Of a stretch of 64,000 nucleotides of DNA, positions 1 to 11,522 are shown one piece after another; position 1 is the first letter of the stretch; each line of letters opens with the position of its first letter. Source of the DNA: Corella eumyota (lineage: Eukaryota; Chordata; Ascidiacea; Phlebobranchia; Corellidae); the NCBI GenBank assembly GCA_963082875.1, contig OY720099.1:5394001-5458000 (forward strand). The letters run 5' to 3'. The notes beneath the pieces are model-generated. The model saw only the letters and a program-made list of their open reading frames with translations, had not been told where the DNA came from and did not search any database. The position numbers and the translations under genes were made by a program.

Positions 1-328
1 TACCGGTAAAATCAAATGAAAATTTATTTTTATCCCTTAAGGTATCCGCTCATAATGCCAAAAACTTTTTAACCGAATGCACTTATCCTCAAAACTCCCA
101 TATTTAAAAACGTCATTTTAACAAACTTTGGGTCAAAATTTTTTTAGTAATAAAGGGCAATAATATATATATATATTTTTTTTTTCCAAAAAAGGGTTTG
201 GGGTAGAATAAGTTTAACGAAAATATTTCATTTTTTTATTAATGGCGTTTTTGGCATATGGATTTTAGTCGAATGTTTTGTCCATAAAATTTTTTTTGTT
301 GATATGACATAACATGTCCTTTATATAG

Positions 329-1418
329 GCGTGTCGCGGACCTATTCAAGATAAAGGAAAAAAGATTATCAGCAAAGATGGACATACAGATGACATCGTT
401 GGAAGCCCAACTGGTGATCAGGATAACGAGGAAGTTTGTATACCAACCGGATCAGACTTTCTTATTTATCATAGTACAATGGATGGTAAAAATAACATTA
501 TAAATTTATATGTGATTTATATTTAAAATATGAAGACTAACGTTATTATCATTTAAATTTTAATCAAATTTTGTTTGTTCACAAATTTATTTTTTAAATA
601 ACCCAGTGATATTTAAGTTCGTATGTTAAGCCACCGCTGTTGTGTTTTAGACCATAGCGCTTCTTTACATCCTAAAACTGGTTCCATATTTATTCAAACG
701 TTAAGTGCAAATCTAAAAAAGTATGGACGCGAAATGGACCTGCTAAAGGTTTGGTATAATATTATTGGGTTTGTGTAAGAAGTGTTTGTTTTATTTATAC
801 TAATCTATTAAAAAAAATAATTAAACGGATCTAAATAAAAAGAAAAGATAAATAAAACAGAAACAAACAAAACATATAAAAATACAGAAACAATTAAGAC
901 CTGAATCATAAAATATGTTTAACAAATATATTTTCAAAGCGGATTTTTTTACATATAAAAATAAATCAAATGGATTTCATAAAGCGGATTTTTAACAAAT
1001 ATATTTTTAAATATAAAAAAAAAACATATTATTCAAAGGTGGCTTTGTAACGGATTTGTTATTTCTTTTTTTCATTTTATCTCGTTTAACTAAAATACGT
1101 CTTTTTCGTCGTAAATCTAATAATTATAAGATTAATCAGCTTTGTATCTAATTTTTTTGTTTATAGATTCTAACTAGAGTAAATCACGACGTAGCGGTTG
1201 AAAGTAAAAAAGACAGAAAACAAACCCCTGTCATAAGTAGCAGGTTAAGGAAAGATGTTTATTTCTGCACACGCGAAGAGTCGACTGCAGAATACATACC
1301 CGAGAGTGAAGAGCCAAAACCTAAAGATGTATTAATAAATTCTGATCAAACAACAGGTCGCGTTAGCTTGACCAAGTCCTTTCTCGAATCCTCGACTAAA
1401 GAAAGTAAATTGAAATAA
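329..1418 (+). CDS. Caspase family protease, C-terminal exons (partial gene)
   Basis: Three exons are visible: 329-485, 651-748 and 1167-1418; earlier exons lie left of the window. The first exon opens with ACRG, the residues after Q in the QACRG active-site motif, so the catalytic cysteine is present. A charged linker with several Asp residues follows, then a p10-like part: FLIYHSTMDD, GSIFIQTLSANLKKYG, ILTRVNHDVAVE and LRKDVYF, which match caspase-3/8 order and spacing. About 46 extra acidic and Ser-rich residues follow the usual end. Caspases are cytosolic Cys proteases that cut after Asp in apoptosis or inflammation. Odd point: the segment that in caspase-3 reads YSWRN aligns here with SASLH, so the S1-pocket Arg is absent (see findings). 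AATAAA lies at 1473-1478. Family call firm; subtype unknown. Confidence 0.85.
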
Positions 1419-3949
1419 ACTATAACAAATTTCGTCCAATTGTACAAAATGATTTGAAGGTTATAAATCTAAAATAAAATATGTGTAATTTATTAATATT
1501 GTAGTTAATTTTCTTGTAATCTTCCCATTAATCCTGTGTGTAAAATTGCTTTTGTGATTTTTTTTTTATATTATTCTTCATTGATACATCTTTTAACCTG
1601 GAGATGGAATAAATATTTTTTTGTTCCGCAAATTGCTGAAAAAATATATTTTTTAATTTTTAACTCAAATATAAATTACACTGAATTTCCTTTAAAAGTC
1701 ACACAATTGGCGTTTTATTACAATCTTTTCCTCACTTGTTTTGGTTTTATTTCATTTAAAAAAATATATATAAACAAAGGTTTTAATAATTACTGTTTTA
1801 TATACATGTTTCTTTCAGAAGTCACCATAGGGTTTTATGTTTAAATGTTAATAATAATATGTTTTTTTAAGATGTTAAAGGCTTTAAAGCAAACGAGTTC
1901 GAATGAAAAGAGTTTGGACGTATAGTGTATAAATATTAAGAATTTTTGATAAAGGGGTTTAATGTAAATTTTTAAAAACTGCTCTAAAAAAAATATCAAA
2001 TTTAAAAAAAAACTTTGATAAATTACAAACTCTATGTTTTTTAACTACGCAAATTTAATTTAAAAAATTGTAAAGCCAAACAAAAAGTGACAAACACCGA
2101 TAAAAATGTGATCATAATTACCGATATTACTAATCGGTTATTAATCAGGTCGTAGCGAAACAATAATAAAACTATAATGAAAAAAACTTATGTTCTAAAA
2201 TGAGTAACAAAATTACAGGATGTTGTTATTTTAACGCAATAAAAAACAAGCAAAAGAAAAAACTCCTATAGCTTAGGATTAATCCAAAATAGCGGGTTGT
2301 TTAAAAATATTTCTAAGCTAAGCGAATAGGTTTACATAATGACTAAAAGGTAAACATTAGGTTCTTAAACTATTAATCGTTGTATCAAATCGATCTCAAA
2401 AAATCATAAGTAGGTGACAGTGTCTTTTTTGGGCGAAGATATTTATATTAGGAATGGAGAATGTAGCTTTATTGTTTAATTTTCCACTGACCTATGGGTT
2501 TGCCTTAGTTCGTTATTGTGAAGCTGTCAACGTTAGTCCAGTTGATGTCTTTTCAAAAAAAGTATCTATTATATGATCTGTTATGTAGTGACGCAGTGTT
2601 AAAATATCGTTTTTACTTTTAATTTAATATTTCAATGAAATCGTACTTTAAAAAGAAAATATCTATAGACTATATTTTTAGAAAGATAAAATTCGTTGGT
2701 ACAACCACACTTAAGCCTAGTTTTATTCGTCGTTTTAATTTTTATGGTAATTAAAGCGCATTTAATTGTACTTTAACCCTGTAGTTGGACTAAATGAAAT
2801 CATACCTGTAAGACAAGAACATTTTTAGTTAACATATGCAGGTATAATTATAACTAAAGCTAAAATTAGACTTTGTATTTGCGCTATTAATTTAGACTCG
2901 TCGGTTTTAGGCGCCAAGGTTTTAAACAAAAAAAAAGTAAAAAAGTATTTAAACAACTTTATCGCCATTAACGCGATTGTTTGTTGGTTTTAAAGCGGTA
3001 GTGTTAATAAAAAACTTTGTGTTTGTTAGTATACCCATTATTAATCAGGAAAATACCATTTCTGATGTATTGAATAGACCGGTATATAAATATAGATGTG
3101 TTTATCGTCCGCTTAAAGTTGCCAGCCGTTTAACCTGCCACATACTATAACCTAGACAGGCATTTTGGTGTATTTCAAATGGGGTTCTCTTTAACTTGTG
3201 CGTAGGTTACGTTTCATTTATAATGTACAGTGTAATATAGGGTTTAAATAAAATAAAAATTCATACAAGCTACGGCGCTTACCTTTCACCTAGTTTATCC
3301 GCGAATTGTCAAAAAATGAGCTCGCAGTCATTTGGAATTGCAAATATTTCAAATGGCTTTTAATAGATTGCAGTGGACTGTGAGTTAATGCTTCTTTGCA
3401 AAACAATAACAAAATAGTTCGGCCGTAAAAGAGGTTCGCTCAATTTTTAAGGCGTGTAAAGTTCGCTATTCCCCAGTGAGGTAAAAGGAAATGCATGTTA
3501 CAGGTTTTATGTAAACAGCAACAAAACCGCAAAAAATGATAAATTTATTTGGGTAAATAACAAAAATTATGTCGTATAAAAAAATAAATAAAAAAGTTTG
3601 TGTAAAATTAATATAAATATTTTAACGCTGCATTTTATAAACTAATACGCATATAAAATTAATAGTTAAGTTATAAATAAACTTATAAACAAATTAATAT
3701 GATCGAGCGAATACATGCAGATATTGATGATTAATTATTACATCCAGGATTTTGGTGAATGTATAAAATGCTGCGTCATTTGTATTCGTCGGCGCGATAA
3801 AATGTTATAATTTGCAGCGACAAGATGGAATGTAGCCTTTATATGTTAAAAAATTAAAAAAGAAATTAAATTATTTGTTTTTTACACACCCATATTTTTT
3901 AGTTTAAGTTGTCATTATATTATTTCGGTTAGATTAAAATTTTAAAAAA
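1419..3949. other. Intergenic, no gene seen
   Basis: AT-rich spacer between the caspase 3' end and the first TMEM45 gene. The longest open frame (1536-1844) is low-complexity, Phe/Tyr-rich and lacks splice context, so I do not call it. No RNA gene or clear repeat was recognised. Confidence 0.5.
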
Positions 3950-6091
3950 ATGGGATCTTGGGAAGGCCACATTTCCCCCGGAGTTGCTTTTTACTTCTTT
4001 GCTGTAATGTATTGTACCCAGTATTCTATTGAGCATCTGATATTCAAAACTCACGAGATTTCAAAACAACAAAAAATTGTCCGGCTTGGAAAATATTTTG
4101 ACAAGTAAGTTGTATAGTTTTAAAAAATTGGAAAAAGTATCTTCAAAAGTACCTAAACGATTTTCTTTTGTCATAATAATTAAACCAACAAACTAACAAA
4201 ACATTTAAAAAAATTTAATAACAAAGATATTTACAATAAAAACAAAAAAAGTGGGGTTTTCTAACTTTAACCCCTATTCTATTTTTTAAAAATGAAAGAT
4301 AATGTTCCACAAAAATATTTAGGATACAAAGGTTTCCGTTCCTTGCGTTCATGAAAATGTTATTTGGGTTTGGTGCCGCAATGGCCGAGTTGTTTTACCC
4401 ACCTGGGGCAAATAATCTTATTTTGACTTATCCGAATGGGTCATGGGTAGGTTAAATCTATTAAGTTTTTTTTTGCTTTTATTCTAAATGATTTTATTTG
4501 TAAATTAAGACATTATTCAATTTCTTTATGGTTTACGTTTAATACACAAATTTCCAAATTAATTTATAATTGGAAATGGAATCATTTTTGGGATAAAAAT
4601 TTTAAATTTTAAATTTTAATGGATTTTATATTTTTCAGGCCCATATGCCGAATTGGCAACACTTTACGATGTACATGTCGTTTTTTATCAGCGGAATAGT
4701 TGATGTTATAAGCGAAAAATGTTTGAAAAACAGGAATGTTCCTTTTGAAAGAGCTGCAGTTGCAGGCGCTATTTTTATAACGGGGTTGCTACTGTTTTAC
4801 CACAAAGAAGGAAATGTAAGTGAAAACAGTTAGTTAAATTGTTTTTATATATTATCAAAATGACAATTGATTAATCTGCGTTTAATGTTATAATATAATA
4901 GGCCGAACTAATGAATGATGCTCATGGTTTACTGCTATATACAAACATGGGATTGTTTCTTATCGTTGCCATTGAAGTATGGAATCCTTGCGATCCACGT
5001 TTATTATGGAGTCATACTTTATTGTTATTTCAGGTAGATTTATCATTTGTCAAGTTTTATATACTACTTTAACCGTTTTTTCGTTCTTCAGTAAAAATGA
5101 AATTTTTAGGTTGTGTAAATGGTAAGTTTAGCCTTTTTATTAATTGGGTTTAGATGGGAAGCTGGCTGCTATGCATGGCGTTTATATTGTTTGATCACAA
5201 CGACCATAAAAAGTGGGACCCAAAGGATAATTACAACAGCGAAGCATTGACTTTGTTTTTCTGTTGGAATATTTTCATGAATGCATTCGTGATGACGATT
5301 ATTTTCACATCTGTCTACGTCTTTAGAAAGGTAAAGTTTCCAATTTGTATGTTAACCTTAATTTGGTTTATTTTTCGATTTTTCCTATTTATAAGGTTTA
5401 GCCCCACTCCCAGCCAAATCAATGTAAGTGCCGAACTCCAAACAGGTTAAAAATTTAAAATTTAAAAAATCTGTTTGTGCCAAAATTCGTTATTGACATT
5501 GAAAAGAATGTTTTCTTGTTAGTTCAACCACACCAGAAAAGATCGTTACACTGCTACGTGCTTTTTAATATTTCTCCTTGTTACGTAACAGCCACATGAT
5601 AATGACCACATCGTGTTTACTTTTATTTTATCTAAATACATTGACTATATAGTTCGCTTAAAACTAAAACTGAAGTTTCTTTTTTAACATTATTTTATTA
5701 ACATAAAACTAAGCATTTCAAGTTATTATCTGTTTTTTTATTTAGTGTTTTCTAAAAAAGGAATATCACAAATTTGGCGGTAACGATTTAGAATGCAGTA
5801 ACTTCACTTCAAGCTCTCTACTACAACCTAACGGTTGTTGTAAAAGCCAAAGGTAATTAAATCGTATTTACCAATTAAAAATATTTAAAAATTATGTAAA
5901 ATGTATATTAAACTACATAAATATTTGTGTATTTAATTACAAATATGTAAAATTATTAAATTATGAGGTATTGTTTTTTTTAGAAAACCTTTTCGCAAAA
6001 GGTTTAGTATTTGTATTTTACTTTTAGTTCTTCATTAGGGGATAGCGACGAAACGTCACCATTTCTATCTGACCAGGAAACTTACGCTTAA
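3950..6091 (+). CDS. TMEM45-like multi-pass membrane protein, copy 1
   Basis: Seven exons: 3950-4104, 4323-4446, 4639-4815, 4902-5033, 5154-5330, 5746-5852, 6028-6091; about 311 residues. The start MGSWEGHISPG mirrors the conserved TMEM45A/B start (M..F.GH..PG). The frame keeps TMEM45/DUF716 landmarks: HFTMYMSFFISGIVDV, the AHGLLLYTNMG stretch, and GSWLLCMAFILF followed by WDPKDNYN and FFCWN. Hydrophobic segments predict about seven membrane passes. TMEM45 proteins are membrane proteins of poorly known role, longer here than the roughly 275 residues of the human forms because of a polar Ser/Asn-rich C-tail. All introns are GT-AG. A paralogue with identical exon phases and internal exon lengths follows directly downstream. 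Confidence 0.9.
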
Positions 6092-7306
6092 ATTATTTAA
6101 TTGCATTTACTTTAAATTTTTCGGCCCAATAAAAATTTATTTTAATAGAAAAAATAAACTAAATTTGGGTTACATTATTCAATAAATATTTCAATGGCTT
6201 AAAATATTAATTAGGTCATATTTTATTTCAAGTCTTAACAAAAATTTTAAATGTGCTTACAACAAACATATATAATAATTTTTCAAATGTAATATAATTT
6301 TTTTCTTCTGCACAGGGTAAATTATTCGTAACTGCACAACAAAATACAATTTGTGAATAATGATAACATGCCGTGTATATTTGTATGTAAATTGTAAATA
6401 TTCGCCAATTTATTCCAAATTCTTGTTTTCTAATAAAAACTAATGTGCGTATAAATTACTGTGGGTGACCAGTTTGCCTTTGGTATTGCATTTTAGAAAA
6501 AAAAAATTGGGATGACTTCATTTCAAAGCATATCTAAGCAAAAGTGGGCACACGCCATCATTTAGTTAATAGTCATTTAACGATGTTTACTTTTAAGTTA
6601 AATTTAAACTTTAAAGTTAAATTTAAAATTAATTATTTAGCCTTTTAACTTTTGTTAACCGTGCTTTAAATAGTATAATTTCATAAAAGTTTATTGGGTT
6701 TAAACGTTGCCATTTTAACAGCGCATGCAACTGCCATTTAACCGTCGTCATCCGGCCACTATGCCAGCTTTTCAAACATCTTTAAATTAATTTCTGTTTA
6801 GTTAAAATACTAACTAAGATAAAAAAAAACATTGTTATTGTAAAAATAAAGTAAAGTTCCTTCGTTTGTTAAACAAAATTGTAAAGTTAACGGTTATCGA
6901 TAACTTTTGTTATATTTATGTTGCCTTAACGAAACAACGTCAACCAGGCTACATTTATGGTTGTAATGGCGCCCCCTATTTCTAAATGTCATAATAAAGA
7001 AAAAACACATTTTATTGTTTAAAATAGATAAAATAGATCATTTTATTTTGTTTTTGTTTACACGTTTTGTTGGTTATATTAGGTTTATCCATTTCCTAAG
7101 TGTTTTGTTACTTTTTTCTAGCGGAAATATTTTGTTACTCTATTAACAATAATTTTAATATGATCATGTAAAATAATTATATAACAAAATGCTACTATAA
7201 AATATGAATCTATGAATTATTGCTAGTAAATATAAAAAGTATTTAACTTTAGACTTTTTTTAGATAAGTTAACATTATATTATTTAAATTAAAATTGTTG
7301 CACAAA
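6092..7306. other. Spacer between the two TMEM45 copies
   Basis: AT-rich, no coding signal. Parts of the 3' flank (a TGCACAA-containing stretch near 6310-6350) weakly resemble the 3' flank of copy 2 near 10020, as expected after tandem gene duplication. Confidence 0.45.
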
Positions 7307-9803
7307 ATGGCAACTTGGAAAGGCCACTTTTATTCCGGAGTTGGTTTTTACTTTATTGCTGTAATGTATTGCACCCAGTATTCTATTGAACATCTGATAT
7401 TCAAAACTCACAAAATTTCAAATGCACGAAAAAATATTCGATTTGGAAAATATTTGGAAAGGTTAGTGGTAATGTTTTCGTAAAATTGTAAAATCTCAAA
7501 CAAAAAAAAAACAAGTATTTAATAATTTAGCTATAAATTAAGAACAAACTTATAACTGTAAATGAACCTAATAGCAAAGTTACTGCATGATTAGTAATGT
7601 AAAAAAAACTAACATATTTATATCATTAAATCCAATGCATAAAACGTTACTTTAGATTTAATTTTAAAATGCTGCTTTTTTATTTAATTTCTTTCGATAT
7701 GGAGTTCAGTAAGCCTGTTTATTATTTTAAAGACAACTTTAATCAGATATTTTCCACATGGGCTTCCGTAATGGGCAAAAAATGCACATTTCAAACTTTT
7801 AGTATACTCCAACGTTTTTTGTTAATAAATATTAAAATACGAGATTTCAGTAAAAATGATTATCTTTTAACACTTTTTCCAATTCGTTTTTAATACAATT
7901 AAAATTAATTTTTCAAAAAATATTCAGAGTACAGAAATTTCCATTTCTTGCTGTTACAAAAATGTTTATTGGTTTTGGAGCTTCAATGAGTGAATTATTT
8001 TACCCTCCTGGAACAAATAATCTGAATTTGACCTATCCAAACGGATCTTGGGTAGAATATATTTACAATTTTTCTTTTTTTTCAAGTATTTTTAATTTTA
8101 ATTTTGGTTTTGCATTTCTTTAAATAACTATCCCAACAGTTAAATTAAAACTTAGACCAAAGCAATATTTGTGAGCCTTTGTCACAAAGTTATCTTGTAA
8201 TTTAATAAATGTTAATGAATTAAACTTTTAAACCTCTTGTATTAGATAAACCTCTTGTATTAACAATTTAATGAATTTTCATACTTTTAATTTCTTCGGG
8301 CAAACTCATATTATTTTTTAGGCCCACATGCCGAAATGGCAACACTTTACGATGTACATGTCGTTTTTTATCAGTGGAATAGTTAATGTTATTAGCGAAA
8401 AATGTTTAAAAAACAGAAATGTTTCTCTTGAAAAAGCTGTAATGGCGAGCGCTATTTTTATAACGGGGTTGCTACTGTTTTACCACAAAGTTTGCTATGT
8501 AAGTAAAAACAGTTAGTTAAATTATTCCTGTAGATGTCTTAATTCTTAATCGGAAAATTTTTACTATTTAAGATAGGTTCTGGATCCTGGTGACTAGTTC
8601 AGGTATATTGTAATATTCTCAAGTTTTAAACAAACTATATTTTGCTTAACCCAGAAAGTACCTGATTATTGTACTTAAAATAACAATACATCAATAACCT
8701 GACATTTTCAACGAAAATCTAACAATAATCACTAGAATATATATTGTCCAAGTGAAAAATAGTTATTTTACATTAAATGTTGTAATAGGCCGAACTAATG
8801 AATGAGGCACATGGTTTACTGCTATATACAAACATGGGATTGTTTCTTATCATTGCCATGGAGGTTTGGAATCCTTACAATCCAAGTTTATTATGGGGTC
8901 ATACTTTATTGTTATTTCAGGTATGTTTTACTTTTTTAAGCGCATTTTCGGTATAAAATAAAAAAGTCATTTTAAGGCTATACTTTCATATTTAATTATT
9001 CTTCCAAGTAGGTTTATGATTAATCGAGTTTTTCACCTTCTTTAAGCGCATTACTTGTTAAGTGTAAAAAGCATTTTGAGGCTGATTGTTTTTGTTCAGC
9101 AAAATAATTAGGCTAGGTTTAATCCTTTTTACTAATTAGGTTTAGATGGGAAGCTGGCTGCTATGCATGGCGTTTATACTGTTTGATCACAACGGCCATA
9201 AAAAGTGGGACCCGAAGGATAATTACAACAGCGAAGCATTAACTTTGTTTTTCTGTTGGAATATTTTTTTAAATGCATTCGTGATGACGATTATTTTTAC
9301 ATTTGTTTACACTTTTGGAAGAGTAAATTTATGCTTCTCTAATAATTTAACTTCAATTTCTTTTTATTCACACCTAAAAAGTATTTAAATAATCACGTGT
9401 TTTATGTTTTTGCTGGTTTAAATTATTTATCGTCGGCTTCTTACAAAAAAATCAGACCCAAAATGTTATGCTCAAGATTTTAACGTTATCGATGTTTTCC
9501 TAATCTAGTTTTTCCTTAAAAAAGAATTTTACAAAGTACGCGACGGCAATTCAAAGTGCGGCATTTTTAATTCTTACTCTCATCTACAAACTAACGGTTG
9601 TGATAAAAGCAAAAAGTAAATCTAGATTTTATCTTACATTTCATTTTTCACAAACATAAAATTTTAGAAAATATATTTTAATCTAAAAAAGTGCATTTGG
9701 TTACTTTACATTTAAACTTGATTAATAACAAAATTTAATTTTTAGTTCTTTGTTAGAAGATAGCGCCGAAAAATTCTTATCTGATGAAGAAACTTACGCT
9801 TAA
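7307..9803 (+). CDS. TMEM45-like multi-pass membrane protein, copy 2
   Basis: Seven exons: 7307-7461, 7928-8051, 8322-8498, 8789-8920, 9146-9322, 9509-9615, 9746-9803; about 309 residues. Exon lengths 155, 124, 177, 132, 177 and 107 equal those of copy 1; only the last exon differs, by six bases. Start MATWKGHFYSG aligns with MGSWEGHISPG of copy 1; a TTG-initiated extension from 7295 is ignored. The core exons (HFTMYMSFFISGIV, LLLYTNMGLFLI, GSWLLCMAFILF) are nearly identical to copy 1, while the C-tail (KKEFYKVRDGNSKCG) has drifted. The introns are largely unalike, so the duplication is not very recent. The last exon is itself copied again downstream at 10831-10888. Confidence 0.9.
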
Positions 9804-10436
9804 AATAGTTATTTGCATTTATGCTTTAAACTTCGTTTTTAAATATGTTTGGACACATTTAATATACTCTTTTCAATAGATTTCAGTAATACAAGTTTAA
9901 AAAAACAACAGTTGTAATGATAAAACCTATAATTACGTTATATTTTAACTAAGTCTTAACAAAAATGTTAAAGTCTGTTTATAAGATTTAAACAAAAATC
10001 ATAAAAAAGGACTTTTGTTACTGCACAATTATACTTAAAATTTATATAGTCAAATTGTATATAGATTTACGTGTATAGCGTATATTTACCATCTATTTAG
10101 AACGTTTGTTTTAATATAAAAATATATTTGCCGCTACCAGTTGTTTAATTTTTTTTTTTAACAGCATTTATCATTTGTTTATAATTCAATAGGCTTTAGC
10201 CGGCAATGTTTAAAACATAATGACTAATTATTGTTTACTGTCAACAAAAAATGACAATTAAACCCAATTCATGGTCTGTTATTAAAACTATTTTTGTTTT
10301 AAATGTTTTGCGACAATGACTTAATCTAAAACAAAAAGTTTATTGACAAAACAATACGCTTCCGTTGCCTTTTCTATAAAAAGTCAAATCAAGGTAACTT
10401 TGTTTTAGTTTATTTAATTTAAAGCTAGTTCTAAAC

Positions 10437-10752
10437 ATGAAGATATTACTTTTAACGTTGTTAGCTGTCTGTAAACTCGGTAGGTATCAGTCATTATAAA
10501 GTGTTAAAAACCGAATGCTACACCAGTAAATAAAAATCAGCAATTTTTAACAAATGTTTATTTTGCAGGCTGTGTGGATGGCCAGGTGGATAGCCAGGTG
10601 GATGCACTATACCTTCCAATAGGTAAGAATCCATTTTATACTTTACGTTTTGCTCTGAAATTTATTGATTTATAAACAAAACGACTTTCGTTATTCGGCA
10701 GCTGAGAATGAGTTAAGTCTCAACAAAAGAGTTATCAGAAGAAACTTAGCGC
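10437..10752 (+). pseudogene. Duplicated 5' end of the secreted-protein gene
   Basis: This is copy A of exon 1 (10437-10479, MKILLLTLLAVCKLG), exon 2 (10569-10622) and the first 51 bases of exon 3 (10702-10752). Exon 3 is then cut by the duplication junction and runs into TMEM45 intron sequence. It cannot make the protein alone. It still has a promoter region and intact donor sites identical to the functional copy, so it could serve as an alternative first exon spliced to downstream exons. Confidence 0.85.
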
Positions 10753-10830
10753 AAAATATATTTTAATCTAAAAAAGTGCATTTGGTTACTTTACATTTAA
10801 ACTTGATTAATAACAAAATTTAATTTTTAG

Positions 10831-10888
10831 TTCTTTGTTAGAAGATAGCGCCGAAAAATTCTTATCTGATGAAGAAACTTACGCTTAA
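10831..10888 (+). pseudogene. Orphan extra copy of the TMEM45 last exon
   Basis: Identical to the last exon of TMEM45 copy 2 (9746-9803), including its TTTTTAG acceptor and the ETYA-stop ending, but no upstream TMEM45 exons accompany it. It is a by-product of the 1,085-bp tandem duplication. It could only be used by skipping the 9746 acceptor, giving the same peptide. Confidence 0.85.
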
Positions 10889-11522
10889 AATAGTTATTTG
10901 CATTTATGCTTTAAACTTCGTTTTTAAATATGTTTGGACACATTTAATATACTCTTTTCAAAAGATTTCAGTAATACAAGTTTAAAAAAAACAACAGTTG
11001 TAATGATAAAACCTATAATTACGTTATATTTTAACTAAGTCTTAACAAAAATGTTAAAGTCTGTTTATAAGATTTAAACAAAAATCATAAAAAAGGACTT
11101 TTGTTACTGCACAATTATACTTAAAATTTATATAGTCAAATTGTATATAGATTTACGTGTATAGCGTATATTTACCATCTATTTAGAACGTTTGTTTTAA
11201 TATAAAAATATATTTGCCGCTACCAGTTGTTTAATTTTTTTTTTTAACAGCATTTATCATTTGTTTATAATTCAATAGGCTTTAGCCGGCAATGTTTAAA
11301 ACATAATGACTAATTATTGTTTACTGTCAACAAAAAATGACAATTAAACCCAATTCATGGTCTGTTATTAAAACTATTTTTGTTTTAAATGTTTTGCGAC
11401 AATGACTTAATCTAAAACAAAAAGTTTATTGACAAAACAATACGCTTCCGTTGCCTTTTCTATAAAAAGTCAAATCAAGGTAACTTTGTTTTAGTTTATT
11501 TAATTTAAAGCTAGTTCTAAAC

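Noticed and set aside
1536-1844. 102-residue open frame after the caspase gene
   Set aside because: Low-complexity Phe/Tyr/Lys composition typical of AT-rich noise, with no splice or homology support.
7669-7893. 74-residue frame in TMEM45 copy 2 intron 1
   Set aside because: Lies between exons with clear splice sites, is absent from copy 1 and has no homology.
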